Source: Rebecca billardiae RCC1528
Taxonomy: Eukaryota; Haptophyta
NCBI GenBank assembly: GCA_965240325.2
Contig: OZ251224.1
Coordinates: forward strand, 868,001 to 932,000
DNA length: 64,000 nucleotides
Reading direction: 5' to 3'
In this document: piece after piece, positions 10,383-23,364 of the stretch
How the letters are laid out: each line of letters begins with the position of its first letter
How positions within the stretch are numbered: the first letter of the stretch is position 1
Translations under genes and position numbers: made by a program
The notes under the pieces: model-generated
Seen by the model: the letters and a program-made list of their open reading frames with translations, nothing else
What the model was told of the DNA's origin: nothing
Database searches by the model: none

Positions 10383-13300
10383 ATGCTCTCGCTCCTCCTC
10401 GCGCTCGCCGTCGCGGCGGGCAAGGACAACCTCAACGGCCAGGCCGAGGTGACCGAGTACATCGTGAGCTTTGGCAAGGGCAAGCCCGGCGGCGGCTCGT
10501 CGACGGCCGTCGCCACCGCTCTGAGCGCGCTGCCCGCCGGCTCTGCGAGCGTCAAGCACGAGTTCTCGAACGTGATCGAGGGCTTCAGCGGCACGCTCAC
10601 CAAGGAGGCCAAGGCGATGCTCGAGAAGATGGGCGCGACGATCGAGGAGGACCTGCCCGTGTACGCCCTCGCCAACGACGACCAGGACGAGCGGCAGCAG
10701 GGCAAGGGCAAGTACAGCGTCGGCATCCTCGAGGCGCTGCCGTGGGGCCTCGACCGCATCGACCAGACCAACCTGCCGCTCGACGGCTCGTTCGAGACGC
10801 CCGGCCTGGGCGAGGACGCGCACGTCTTTGTGGTGGATACGGGTATCAACCTGGGCCACAACGAGTGGACTGGTCGCATCGGCGACGGCTACGACTTCAT
10901 CGACAACGACGACGACCCGACGGACTGCGGCGGTGGGTTGCGCTCGAGCTGCACGCGCATGCACGCTCGCGCCCGCACCGCGGCGGCACGCACTGACCAT
11001 CCCCGCCTCCCGCGTGCCCTACCCGCGCGCGAACGCAGGCCACGGCACGCACTGCGCGGGCACCGTGCTCGGCACGCACTACGGTGTGGCGAAGGGCGCG
11101 ACGCTGCACGGCGTGCGCGTGCTCGGCTGCTCCGGCTCCGGCTCGACCTCGGGAATCATCGCCGCGCTCGAGTGGGTGGCGGAGCGCGAGGAGTCCATCA
11201 AGATCGTGTCGATGTCGCTCGGCGGCGGCTTCTCCAGCACCTTCAACGACGCCGTCAACAACCTCGTCAACGCGGGCGTGACCACCGTCGTCGCGGCGGG
11301 CAACGACAACGACGACGCATGCACCACGAGCCCGGCGTCCGCGCCGCTGGCGATCACCGTCGGCTCGACGACGAGCAGCGACGCGCGCTCCGGCTTCTCG
11401 AACTACGGCAGCTGCGTGGACATCTACGCGCCAGGCAGCAGCATCCTCAGCGCGTGGATCGGCGGCCCCGACGCGACCAACACCATCTCGGGCACCTCTA
11501 TGGCTTGTCCGCACGTGGCCGGCGTCGTCGCGCAGTGGGCGAGTGCGCTCGGGGCCTCCGCGACGCCGGCGCAGCTGCTCAGCTTCATCCTCGCCGAAGC
11601 CGTTCCCGACATCGTCACGGGGGTGCCCGCGCCGGAGGAGCCAAAGCTGCTCCAGGCGTACACGATGGCGCCGCCAAGCCCGCCGCCCGCGCCGCCTTCG
11701 CCGCCGCCCTCGCCACCGCCGCCCTCGCTGCCACCCTCGCCGCCCTCGCCTCCGAGCCCCCCACCGCTGCCGCCCTCGCCGCCGAGCCCGCCGCCGAGCC
11801 CGGCGTGCATCAGCGGCCACATCCGCTGCGGCACGCCGCGTACTGGCACGACGGCCGGCGCTCCAAACAACTGGGGCAACCCGTCGGGCGAGGTCTTCTT
11901 CGGGATCGACGGCTGGGGCTCGGCGCTGCGCCTCGACACGTGCGGCTCGAGCTACGACACGTACCTGCGCGTGTACGACAAGTGCCCCGACGAGGGCGGC
12001 GTGCAGCTCGCGGCGAACGACGACGGCAGCTGCGGGTTCGCCTCGCTCATCACGCTCGACGTGCCGCTCGACAGCGGGTACGTGGTGATGGTCGAGGGCT
12101 ACTCGAGCAGCGAGGGCGCGTACACGCTCGCGATGACGGGCTGCGACAACCCGAGCCTGCCGCTGCCGCCGTCTCTGCCGCCGAACCCGCCGACGTCGCT
12201 TACGTCGCCGCCGGCCCCTCCGCCAAGCCCGCCGCCACCGTCGCCGCCCTCGCCACCGCCTGCTCCGCCGCGCCCGCCGTGCACCGTCGGCACGATCACG
12301 TGCGCAGCTCCCGCCACCGGCTCGACCGCCGGCGCGCCGAACAACTGGGGCAACCCGTCGGGCGAGCACCTGTACGCGATCAGCGGGCACGGCACGCTGC
12401 GCCTCGACACGTGCGGCTCGAGCTACGACACGTACCTGCGCGTGTACGACAAGTGCCCCGACGAGGGCGGCGTGCAGCTCGCGGCGAACGACGACGGCAG
12501 CTGCGGTCTCGCCTCGCTCATCACGCTCGACGTGCCGCTCGACAGCGGGTACGTGGTGATGGTCGAGGGCTACTCGAGCAGCGAGGGCGCGTACACGCTT
12601 GCGATGACGGGCTGCGAGGTGCCGAGCCCGTCGCCCTCGCCGGGCCCCCTGCCGACACCCCCGCCGACACCCCCGCCGAGCCCCTCGCCGACGCCCTCGC
12701 CGATGCCCTCGCCCAGCCCCCCGCCCAGCCCGCCACCGCCCTCCTCGCCTCCGCCACTTTCGCCCTCGCCGCCCCCCTCACCACCGCCGCCGCCGCCCGA
12801 GCCGTGCGCCGTTGGCCGGCTCACGTGCGCCACGCCCGCCATCGGCTCCACAATCGGCCTGCCCAGTGTCTGGGGCGCGCCGAGCGGCGACGCGCTGTAC
12901 CGGCTGTCGTTCGGCGAGGCCGGCGGCACGGCGAGGCTCACGGCCTGTGGCAGCGACTTTGACACGGTCCTGCGCGTGCTCGACGGCTGCCCGGGCGCGC
13001 CTCACGGCGCCACGGAGCTCGCGGTCAACGACGACAGCGGCGAGTGCGGCGACGCTTCCGCGCTCACGGTCGACGTGCCGCCCGGCGGCTCTGTGATTGT
13101 GCTGGTGGAGGGCTTCGTGACGAAGGAGGGGCAGTACAAGCTGACGGTGGAGGGCTGCCCCGATGAGGACGAGGGCAGGATCGCGCCGCCCTCGCCGCCG
13201 CCCTCGCCCTCGCCACCGCCCGCGCCGTGTGTCCCTGCGGGCGCGCTGCCGCTCAGCTGCGGCACGACTGTGCGCGGCGACACACGCGACGGCTCTGGGG

Positions 13301-14655
13301 ACGCCAACTTTGGCAACCCGGCGCGCGAGCACTACTACACGATCAGCGCGCCCACCGCGACGACCGTCACCCTCGACACGTGCGGCTCCGAGTACGACAC
13401 CTTCCTCCGCGTGTACGACGGCTGCCCGCGCGACGCGGACGCGCAGATCGGCAGCGACGACGACAGCGGCTGCGGCGTGATGGCGCGGCTCTCGCTCGAG
13501 CTCGAGGGCGGCGTGGAGTACCTGGTGCTGCTCGAGGGCTTCGGGGCGAACCAGGGGCCGTACTCGCTCGAGATGAGCTGCGACGGCGGCGGCGAGTCAT
13601 CCGTGCCCGACGATAACGGCGGCGGCGACGAGCTGCCGGGTGTCGAGCCCCCCACCGACGCGGCGCGCATCCACTGCTCACTCGGGCTCGAGGCTGACCT
13701 CGCAGACTGGGCTGACGGCGCGGCGGGTGCAGCAGACAAGCGCGCGGCGCTCGGCGCTTCGATCGCGCAGGTGGCCGAGGTCCCGACGTCGGACGTCCTC
13801 ATCACGAGCGTGGTCGGCGGGAGCGTCACTGTCCACTTCGAGGTGGTGCGCGCGGACGAGGACGAGCAGATCGACAAGGTGATCGAGAACTTGGAGACAC
13901 GCGCCGCCCAGCTCGCGGCGAGCGTCGAGGCGAGCACGGGCTCAAGCGTGACCTCCGGCGTGGTCGTGCAGGAGGTGGTCCACCCGCTCCAGCCGACGCC
14001 GACGCCGACGCCGGCCAGCGGTGACGAGGCGGTGGGCGTTGTTGTCGACGGTGTCAAGGCGAATGACGACGGGGCCGGTGCGGACGGCGGCGACGACGAC
14101 GACGACGACGACAACGACGACGACGACCTGGGTTCGCAGGCGCGCGTCGGCGGCGCGGCCGGAGCCGCCGACACGGCGACGGGCGGCGGCGTCGGCGGCT
14201 CGTCGCTCAGCCTCGCCGCGCTCATCGGCATTGTCACCGGCGCCGTCGGCGCGCTAGTGGTCGCGCTGTGCGCGTACGCCGGCTGGAAGCGCTGGAAGTA
14301 CGACTCGAAGCTGACCCACTCCGCCCGCGCCGTGTCCTACCAGGCCGCCGGAGACCAGGCGCTGCCGACGGCGGACGAGTCGGCTCCGAGCGCGGCGAGG
14401 CCTGCCGCTGAGTTCCAAGAGTTCCATGCCGTCGCGCTCAACGCGGCGCCCCAGCCGTCGACGAGCACAGCGGGGCTGTGGACGACGGTCGTGGCTACTG
14501 CTTCGTCCTGGTTCTCCCCAAGCTCGAGCCAGACGGCAGCACCGGCACGCGAGAGCGTGGCGGACGTCGACGAGCTTGGCCCTCCGCGTCGTGCGTCGCG
14601 CACGATGGCGGCGCGCCCGCCGGCCCCTGGCGCCGGCTCGGCAAACATGGCCTAA
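10383..14655 (+). CDS. Membrane-anchored subtilisin-like serine protease, copy 1 (four C-terminal modules)
   Basis: Two exons, 10383-10932 and 11039-14655; the 106-bp GT...AG intron 10933-11038 splits the codon before the catalytic His and restores DCGGHGTHCAG. Product 1,388 residues. A short signal peptide is followed by an I9-like propeptide (about 15-97) and a peptidase S8 domain with D152 (VVDTGIN), H185 (GHGTHCAG), N272 (VVAAGNDN) and S337 (GTSMACPHVAG). Then four Cys-bounded beta-type modules of about 110 residues follow (each with DTCGS.YDT.LRVYD), resembling pre-peptidase C-terminal domains and joined by Ser-Pro-rich extensin/pherophorin-like linkers. An acidic stretch, one transmembrane helix (about 14204-14280) and a short basic-then-variable tail end the protein. 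Likely a secretory-pathway or cell-surface type I protease; the substrate is unknown. Confidence 0.9.
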
Positions 14656-15191
14656 GGCGAGCATGCCCACGACTGCTGCACCTGCATGGTGCCACCGATC
14701 GGCACGCTGCTGCGCCGCTCGACCGCGCGCATGCGACGCGCTGCTTTGGGGCCTTTGTTTGACGACGTCGTCCTCGTGACGACGGCGTCCTCCTCGTCTC
14801 ACAACGACGACAACTTTATGTCGTCGCGTCAACTTCGCGGCAGCATCGCGGTCCCGGATGCGTTGGGGCTTGGGCGTATCCCGCCTGTCGCCAACCGGTA
14901 CGGCACGCACCCACTTCGTCTACTGTCGTGTGCGCCTCGTTATTATATACTGAGCTATAGTCAATGCTGATCGGTCGTCGTGCAGCACGTAGCCACGGTC
15001 TCTGCTACTGCCAATCTGACGATTAGTAGCGGCGGTGACGGGTGAGGTCTGGTGAGTGGTGACGGCGTCGCCGTCGGCAGTAGGCGTAGCCTATACGAAC
15101 TGCATTAGCTCGGCATAGTAGTTATAGCTATATAGCTAGCTATTATATAGCTTATAAATGTGTGTGAGAATATATATATATATATATATAT
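14656..15191. other. Spacer downstream of subtilase copy 1
   Basis: 3' flank of the subtilase, with GACGAC-rich and palindromic TATAGCTATATAGCTAGC sequence and an AT microsatellite at the unit junction (15171-15191). No gene is seen. Confidence 0.6.
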
Positions 15192-16111
15192 GTCTAGCCG
15201 TCCTCGGAGCGCCTGCGCCATCCAGATGCAGTGAGGAGGCGAGGCACACGCCGGGCAGGGCGGAGCCACGCGGCGAGAGACCAGACTCTATACATTGTAT
15301 GGGATTTTTGTTCCTCGAAACAAAGTGCGAGCGGCAGCCAGCGCTCGGGCCGAGCGCGCGGCAGGACTGGCCGCTCAACGCCGACAGACGCGCGGTGTGA
15401 GATGGAGCAGCTTGGACGACGCAGCTCGAGAGCCGCCAAGCCGCACGACAGCGAGGCACGAAGGACATCGCGCGCAGGGCGCCTCGAAGCTGCGGGCCGC
15501 CGGAAACAGCTGCAGCCATCAGGACAGTGGGCGCTTCCGACGGGTGCTCGCTGCGAGTGAGCGGGAGGCATGCAGGCGACGGTAACGGTTGGCTCGGCGC
15601 CTGATGAAAACCCATTCACGAATTGGCCGTCCTGACCGCCATGCCAACCATGCCTAGTTAGCCTATGGCCCAGGAGCAGCGCAGTGAGTAGGTCGTTCTA
15701 GGCCGCCGTGCGTGCACACAGAGCACGGGCTCGAAAGTCCCTTGTGGCACGAGAAGAGGGTAGTGGCCAAGATGGCAGCCGGACTTGAGCTCGGCCGCCT
15801 GGCTCAGGGTGAATGGCAGGCAGGTGTTGATACGGCGCATTGCGCTCCCACCGTCCTCTTAGACAATCAGTTATTGTGCCAATAACCCCACATATATATA
15901 TATATATACATATACATATACATATATATATATATGTATATGATGCGCATGATGCGCATTGATTAATGCATAGCTAATAGATGCTGTACATGCATGACTG
16001 CTGACGATCATCGTCGTCTCGACGACGTCGATCGATCTGCTTCGAAAAATAAATAATCGAAAATGCTCGCGGCAAGGGCGTTCCCGGGATCCTGCCACAC
16101 GCTCCCGGGAA

Positions 16112-16142
16112 AGCAATGCCCCCCCCTGGGGGGGGCATTGCT
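16112..16142. repeat. Perfect hairpin, C8/G8 stem (unit 2 copy)
   Basis: Identical copy of the hairpin at 933-963, inherited with the segmental duplication. The homopolymer tracts have kept the same length in both copies. Confidence 0.85.
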
Positions 16143-16369
16143 ACCGGACTGGCGCGGGCCGTAATCTTAAAATGTACCTGCTTGAAATAGAGGAAGCCTA
16201 TTTCAATGGGAACGCGGTTCGATTTGGCGCATGACCAATGCGGGGAACGCCCCTGATGGCGGGCCGTAGGTCCGCCCCTCGGTAGTGCCCGGGGAAAAGA
16301 TCAGAAAAAGAAAAGAATAAATAAAATCGCCTCGCAAAGAAAAGAAAATCGTCTTGCTCACTACCGGGC

Positions 16370-17800
16370 GCCCTGTAGCTCCCACTGGGGACGCTCGGCC
16401 GAAAAAGGGGTCGGCCATGGCGCGGAGCGCATGGGCGGCGCGCGCCAAATCCAACATCGTGAGAGGACTCCCGAGGGGGTTTTCGCCCGATTCGCGATTG
16501 CTGCCCTCGTCGTCTCGCGTGCAGGTCGAACGAGGGCCAAAGTCGACGCGTTTGGAGGTACGCTCGGCGCGTCGACACGATCGTGCGACCTGGGGCGGTC
16601 CTCGCCCGACTTGCACGTCGAGCGCTCGCACCAGCCATATCATCAAGCGCTGCGCACGATGGCCGCCTCGCGCGATGCACCGCCGCGCGTCGGGCTCGGT
16701 GCGGAAAGGCCCTCATCAGGGCGGGAAGCGCCATCGCGCGCGAGGCAAGATTTGGCGCGGCCTTCTGAACACGATCGCCGGAAATCCGCGCGCACCGGAC
16801 TCAGTCCTCGCTCGCGGTCCGGTCCCTCAGCCGACAAGCCCACGTCCGGCCTGCATGGCGTCGACGGTGACCAATGCGACGGAAGCGCAACGCCAACGGC
16901 GTACGACGCGCAGCGGACGCACCTCCCGGGTCTGTCGCCGTGGCAGCAACCGTGTCTTCGCGAGTTGGCGACCCTCGTCGCAGCGCGACACAGACAAGCC
17001 CGTGATGATGCCATCCGCAGAGAGATGAAACGTCGAGCATGCAAAATCGCCGCGCCATCCTCGTCCATGGCGCAGGCGCTGCGGGACGAGGCGGAAGTCG
17101 TCACGCCGGTGACGGATGCGCTGCGATTCGTGTGCCCGCGTGAGCAGCGCTTGCCCACTCTCGATCGCGAGTGGCACACGCTGTCGCTGTGCGCGCGCGC
17201 GCGCACAACCAACAGCTCCTCGTGCCGCCGAGCACGCGAGCGCCAGACCTGTCGAAGAGGCGAAGAGCGACGACCGCGTGAACGTCAACGCGCTCGTGCT
17301 CAGCGTGGCGGCCGTGTACGACGTCAACGCGACCTGCGCCGAGCCCATCATGCCTGGAGCGGACATCGGCAAGCATCCTCGCGACGACCGCTCTCGGCTG
17401 GCGGCAGGAGGACATGCACATGATCTACTCTGGCGGCTTCGTCGGCGGCGAGGCGCTCGATTACGCCATCGCGGTCGACATGCGGCACATACAGCGCCTA
17501 CCCGCGCTCGCGCGGAGAAACGGGCTACCCGCTCCGCCCCGCGTGCTGCACATTCCCTCGTGGGTGTGGGCCTCGCTGATGGAGTGATGCGCATACTACT
17601 AAGAGTACACGGACCGTGAGACGTGTGCACACGTCGGAGAGCCAACTTCACGTGTCACTGGTCCTTGCACTCGACTGTCCGTCACCCACGGCCACGAGCG
17701 AATGTGGAAAGCAGACGCGAACCCGCAAAGGATACATTGCGACAGCACTGGCACGGCCCGCCGACCCCCCCGCCCGTCAGGGCACAGTTTTAATAATAAT
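16370..17800 (+). pseudogene. Degenerate coding remnant, unidentified (unit 2)
   Basis: Near-identical copy of the remnant at 1191-2620, carried by the segmental duplication. It shows the same frame changes, so decay or the intron structure predates the duplication. No family is recognised. Confidence 0.4.
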
Positions 17801-18080
17801 ATGCTGATGATCAGGGGCGCTTCCAGTTCCGCGGTTCCGCCCGGCTTCGCCAGGACTCGGTGAAGCCTACTACGACTGTGTCACTGTGAGGACACTCGCG
17901 TGCGAATCGCGATGCGACGAAATGGCGGGCCGTAGGTCCGCCCCTTGTTGGCGGGCCGTAGGTCCGCCCCTTGTAGTGCCCGGGGAAAAAAGATCATCAG
18001 AAAAAAGGTAAAATAATGGCGGGCCGTTAAAGAAAATCGCCTCGCAAAGAAATAACGAAAATCGCTTCCTCACTACCGGG

Positions 18081-18934
18081 CCGCCCTCGGCGCCTCGCAG
18101 CTCCCACTGGGGACGCTCGGCCGAAAAAGGGTTTCTGGATGGCGCGGAGCGCGTGCGCCAAATCCAACGCCGGCGCGGACATCGTGAGAGGACTCCCGAG
18201 GGGTTTTTTCGCCTGATTCGCGATTTCTGCCCTCGTCGTCTCGCGTGCAGGTCGAACGGGGGCCAAAGTCGACGCGTTTGGAGGTACGCTCGGCGCGTCG
18301 ACACGATCGTGCGACCTGGGGCGGTCCTCGCCCGACTTGCACGTCGAGCGCTCGCACGGGCCATAGCATCAAGCGCTGCGCTCGACAACCACCTCGCGCG
18401 ATCCACCGCCGCGCGTCGAGCTCGGTGCGGAAAGGCCCTCATCACGAGGTGTCTCGCGGGCGGGAAGCGCCTCGTGCGCTCGGCGTCCGACCTCGCGCAA
18501 CGCATGTCGGGCGGCGCAAACGACGACGAGGCCTCAGGCGATGGCGGTGACATCATGGTGCGCTTCCCCGCGCTCGTCTGACCACATCGTGGCGACGCGC
18601 AGGCGACCTACGGCGTGCGGCTGCGCACGCACCGTCACACAATCCTGATCATCGTCACGTCGTCGAGCGCCGCCATCTGCGCATCTCCACGGCCGACCAT
18701 TCGCTGGAAGCCTGGCAGGCTGGCACCAAGATCTATTCTTAGATCTGGTCCATCCTCCGGATGAAGATCGACCGACCAGGCGACCACTCCGACTCTGAAC
18801 TCCGGCCTGGCAAGAAAAGTTCCACCTTCAATCTCGCGGACTTGTCGGATCAAACGGACGTTCCCGACGCAAGCTGACGCAACGCAATCGCGCCAGCCGC
18901 CAACGGAACGACGATCGGCACGCCAACTCGCAGC
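18081..18934. other. Upstream region of subtilase copy 2
   Basis: Matches 9529-10382 at a constant offset of 8,552. It is the undisturbed context of the ACCGGG target site and presumably holds the copy 2 promoter. No gene is recognised. Confidence 0.5.
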
Positions 18935-21900
18935 ATGCTCTCGCTCCTCCTCGCGCTCGCCGTCGCGGCGGGCAAGGACAACCTCAACGGCCAGGCCGAG
19001 GTGACCGAGTACATCGTGAGCTTTGGCAAGGGCAAGCCCGGCGGCGGCTCGTCGACGGCCGTCGCCACCGCTCTGAGCGCGCTGCCCGCCGGCTCTGCGA
19101 GCGTCAAGCACGAGTTCTCGAACGTGATCGAGGGCTTCAGCGGCACGCTCACCAAGGAGGCCAAGGCGATGCTCGAGAAGATGGGCGCGACGATCGAGGA
19201 GGACCTGCCCGTGTACGCCCTCGCCAACGACGACCAGGACGAGCGGCAGCAGGGCAAGGGCAAGTACAGCGTCGGCATCCTCGAGGCGCTGCCGTGGGGC
19301 CTCGACCGCATCGACCAGACCAACCTGCCGCTCGACGGCTCGTTCGAGACGCCCGGCCTGGGCGAGGACGCGCACGTCTTTGTGGTGGATACGGGTATCA
19401 ACCTGGGCCACAACGAGTGGACTGGTCGCATCGGCGACGGCTACGACTTCATCGACAACGACGACGACCCGACGGACTGCGGCGGTGGGTTGCGCTCGAG
19501 CTGCACGCGCATGCACGCTCGCGCCCGCACCGCGGCGGCACGCACTGACCATCCCCGCCTCCCGCGTGCCCTACCCGCGCGCGAACGCAGGCCACGGCAC
19601 GCACTGCGCGGGCACCGTGCTCGGCACGCACTACGGTGTGGCGAAGGGCGCGACGCTGCACGGCGTGCGCGTGCTCGGCTGCTCCGGCTCCGGCTCGACC
19701 TCGGGAATCATCGCCGCGCTCGAGTGGGTGGCGGAGCGCGAGGAGTCCATCAAGATCGTGTCGATGTCGCTCGGCGGCGGCTTCTCCAGCACCTTCAACG
19801 ACGCCGTCAACAACCTCGTCAACGCGGGCGTGACCACCGTCGTCGCGGCGGGCAACGACAACGACGACGCATGCACCACGAGCCCGGCGTCCGCGCCGCT
19901 GGCGATCACCGTCGGCTCGACGACGAGCAGCGACGCGCGCTCCGGCTTCTCGAACTACGGCAGCTGCGTGGACATCTACGCGCCAGGCAGCAGCATCCTC
20001 AGCGCGTGGATCGGCGGCCCCGACGCGACCAACACCATCTCGGGCACCTCTATGGCTTGTCCGCACGTGGCCGGCGTCGTCGCGCAGTGGGCGAGTGCGC
20101 TCGGGGCCTCCGCGACGCCGGCGCAGCTGCTCAGCTTCATCCTCGCCGAAGCCGTTCCCGACATCGTCACGGGGGTGCCCGCGCCGGAGGAGCCAAAGCT
20201 GCTCCAGGCGTACACGATGGCGCCGCCAAGCCCGCCGCCCGCGCCGCCTTCGCCGCCGCCCTCGCCACCGCCGCCCTCGCTGCCACCCTCGCCGCCCTCG
20301 CCTCCGAGCCCCCCACCGCTGCCGCCCTCGCCGCCGAGCCCGCCGCCGAGCCCGGCGTGCATCAGCGGCCACATCCGCTGCGGCACGCCGCGTACTGGCA
20401 CGACGGCCGGCGCTCCAAACAACTGGGGCAACCCGTCGGGCGAGGTCTTCTTCGGGATCGACGGCTGGGGCTCGGCGCTGCGCCTCGACACGTGCGGCTC
20501 GAGCTACGACACGTACCTGCGCGTGTACGACAAGTGCCCCGACGAGGGCGGCGTGCAGCTCGCGGCGAACGACGACGGCAGCTGCGGTCTAGCCTCGCTC
20601 ATCACGCTCGACGTGCCGCTCGACAGCGGGTACGTGGTGATGGTCGAGGGCTACTCGAGCAGCGAGGGCGCGTACACGCTTGCGATGACGGGCTGCGAGG
20701 TGCCGAGCCCGTCGCCCTCGCCGGGCCCCCTGCCGACACCCCCGCCGACACCCCCGCCGAGCCCCTCGCCGACGCCCTCGCCGATGCCCTCGCCCAGCCC
20801 CCCGCCCAGCCCGCCACCGCCCTCCTCGCCTCCGCCACTTTCGCCCTCGCCGCCCCCCTCACCACCGCCGCCGCCGCCCGAGCCGTGCGCCGTTGGCCGG
20901 CTCACGTGCGCCACGCCCGCCATCGGCTCGACAATCGGCCTGCCCAGTGTCTGGGGCGCGCCGAGCGGCGACGCGCTGTACCGGCTGTCGTTCGGCGAGG
21001 CCGGCGGCACGGCGAGGCTCACTGCCTGTGGAAGCGACTTTGACACGGTCCTGCGCGTGCTCGACGGCTGCCCGGGCGCGCCTCACGGCGCCACGGAGCT
21101 CGCGGTCAACGACGACAGCGGCGAGTGCGGCGACGCTTCCGCGCTCACGGTCGACGTGCCGCCCGGCGGCTCTGTGATTGTGCTGGTGGAGGGCTTCGTG
21201 ACGAAGGAGGGGCAGTACAAGCTGACGGTGGAGGGCTGCCCCGATGAGGACGAGGGCAGGATCGCGCCGCCCTCGCCGCCGCCCTCGCCCTCGCCACCGC
21301 CCGCGCCGTGTGTCCCTGCGGGCGCGCTGCCGCTCAGCTGCAGCACGACTGTGCGCGGCGACACACGCGACGGCTCTGGGGACGCCAACTTTGGCAACCC
21401 GGCGCGCGAGCACTACTACACGATCAGCGCGCCCACCGCGACGACCGTCACCCTCGACACGTGCGGCTCCGAGTACGACACCTTCCTCCGCGTGTACGAC
21501 GGCTGCCCGCGCGACGCGGACGCGCAGATCGGCAGCGACGACGACAGCGGCTGCGGCGTGATGGCGCGGCTCTCGCTCGAGCTCGAGGGCGGCGTGGAGT
21601 ACCTGGTGCTGCTCGAGGGCTTCGGGGCGAACGAGGGGCCGTACTCGCTCGAGATGAGCTGCGACGGCGGCGGCGAGTCATCCGTGCCCGACGATAACGG
21701 CGGCGGCGACGAGCTGCCGGGTGTCGAGCCCCCCACCGACGCGGCGCGCATCCACTGCTCACTCGGGCTCGAGGCTGACCTCGCAGACTGGGCTGACGGC
21801 GCGGCGGGTGCAGCGGACAAGCGCGCGGCGCTCGGCGCTTCGATCGCGCAGGTGGCCCAGGTCCCGACGTCGGACGTCCTCATCACGAGCGTGGTCGGCG

Positions 21901-22736
21901 GGAGCGTCACTGTCCACTTCGAGGTGGTGCGCGCGGACGAGGACGAGCAGATCGACAAGGTGATCGAGAACTTGGAGACACGCGCCGCCCAGCTCGCGGC
22001 GAGCGTCGAGGCGAGCACGGGCTCAAGCGTGACCTCCGGCGTGGTCGTGCAGGAGGTGGTCCACCCGCTCCAGCCGACGCCGACGCCGACGCCGGCCAGC
22101 GGTGACGAGGCGGTGGGCGTTGTTGTCGACGGTGTCAAGACGAATGACGACGGGGCCGGTGCGGACGGCGGCGACGACGACGACGACGACGACAACGACG
22201 ACGACGACCTGGGTTCGCAGGCGCGCGTCGGCGGCGCGGCCGGAGCCGCCGACACGGCGACGGGCGGCGGCGTCGGCGGCTCGTCGCTCAGCCTCGCCGC
22301 GCTCATCGGCATTGTCACCGGCGCCGTCGGCGCGCTAGTGGTCGCGCTGTGCGCGTACGCCGGCTGGAAGCGCTGGAAGTACGACTCGAAGCTGACCCAC
22401 TCCGCCCGCGCCGTGTCCTACCAGGCCGCCGGAGACCAGGCGCTGCCGACGGCGGACGAGTCGGCTCCGAGCGCGGCGAGGCCTGCCGCTGAGTTCCAAG
22501 AGTTCCATGCCGTCGCGCTCAACGCAGCGCCCCAGCCGTCGACGAGCACAGCGGGGCTGTGGACGACGGTCGTGGCTACTGCTTCGTCCTGGTTCTCCCC
22601 AAGCTCGAGCCAGACGGCAGCACCGGCACGCGAGAGCGTGGCGGACGTCGACGAGCTTGGCCCTCCGCGTCGTGCGTCGCGCACGATGGCGGCGCGCCCG
22701 CCGGCCCCTGGCGCCGGCTCGGCAAACATGGCCTAA
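18935..22736 (+). CDS. Membrane-anchored subtilisin-like serine protease, copy 2 (three C-terminal modules)
   Basis: Tandem paralogue of the gene at 10383-14655, with exons 18935-19484 and 19591-22736 and the same intron. Product 1,231 residues. Signal peptide, propeptide and S8 catalytic domain are essentially identical, and all four catalytic-site residues are kept. It lacks exactly 157 residues (471 bp): one Cys-bounded module plus one Ser-Pro linker. The remaining first module starts like module 1 of copy 1 and ends like its module 2 (SCGL instead of SCGF), with the join inside roughly 115 bp that the two modules share. Downstream substitutions are few (for example GTT-to-GTG-type synonymous changes, A to T near 22140). 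The transmembrane segment is retained. Both copies look functional. Confidence 0.9.
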
Positions 22737-23284
22737 GGCGAGCATGCCCACGACTGCTGCACCTGCATGGTGCCACCGATCGGCACGCTGCTGCGCCGCT
22801 CGACCGCGCGCATGCGACGCGCTGCTTTGGGGCCTTTGTTTGACGACGTCGTCCTCGTGACGACGGCGTCCTCCTCGTCTCACAACGACGACAACTTTAT
22901 GTCGTCGCGTCAACTTCGCGGCAGCATCGCGGTCCCGGATGCGTTGGGGCTTGGGCGTAATGCGTATCCCGCCTGTCGCCAACCGGTACGGCACGCACCC
23001 ACTTCGTCTACTGTCGTGTGCGCCTCGTTATTATACTGAGCTATATAGTCAATGCTGATCGGTCGTCGTGCAGCACGTAGCTACGGTCTCTGCTACTGAA
23101 TAGTGAATCTGCTGACGATCAGTAGTCTTAGCGGCGGTGACGGGTGAGGACTGAGGTCTGGTGAGTGGTGACGGCGTCGCCGTCGGCAGTAGGCGTAGCC
23201 TATACGAACTGCATGCTCGGCATAGTAGTTATAGCTATATAGCTAGCTATATCTATATATCTCTCTCTCTATATATATAGCTTA

Positions 23285-23360
<76 letters not shown>
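22737..23360. repeat. Spacer with AT, CT and GT microsatellites
   Basis: 3' flank of subtilase copy 2 followed by simple sequence: CTCTCTATATATA, a GT run at about 23285-23304 and a long AT run to 23361. No gene is seen. Confidence 0.7.

Positions 23361-23364
<4 letters not shown>

Larger units (their letters stand above)
1..15190. repeat. Segmental duplication, unit 1 (with insertion)
   Basis: First unit of a direct tandem duplication. Position 1 corresponds to 15192. The offset is 15,191 until an AT microsatellite near 703-770, then 15,179 up to position 2901, then 8,552 from 9529 to the subtilase. The change at 2902 equals the 6,621-bp inserted element plus a 6-bp target duplication, so the rest of the alignment is almost gap-free. 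The few differences seen include a CAA/AAA change near 2340/17519, microsatellite length, and one subtilase module. Unit 1 probably starts left of the window. Confidence 0.93.
15192..23260. repeat. Segmental duplication, unit 2 (empty site)
   Basis: Second unit of the tandem duplication, nearly identical to unit 1. It lacks the 6.6-kb inverted-repeat element and keeps the uninterrupted ACCGGG target at 18075-18080. It contains subtilase copy 2, which is 471 bp shorter than copy 1. The unit ends in AT-rich and CT-rich simple sequence around 23230-23360, and the matching junction at 15120-15191 is also an AT microsatellite. Simple repeats may have mediated the duplication; this is inference. 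Confidence 0.93.

Noticed and set aside
10083-11000. Minus-strand 305-codon frame opposite the subtilase start
   Set aside because: Antisense shadow of the GC-rich subtilase coding sequence; the plus strand has catalytic motifs and a valid splice.
10383-12962. Subtilase read without splicing as an 859-codon protein
   Set aside because: After 10932 the frame becomes arginine-rich nonsense; splicing 10933-11038 restores the catalytic His motif and the rest of the domain.
14090-14130. GACGAC run in the subtilase as a microsatellite expansion
   Set aside because: It encodes an acidic stretch common before a membrane helix and has the same length in both copies.
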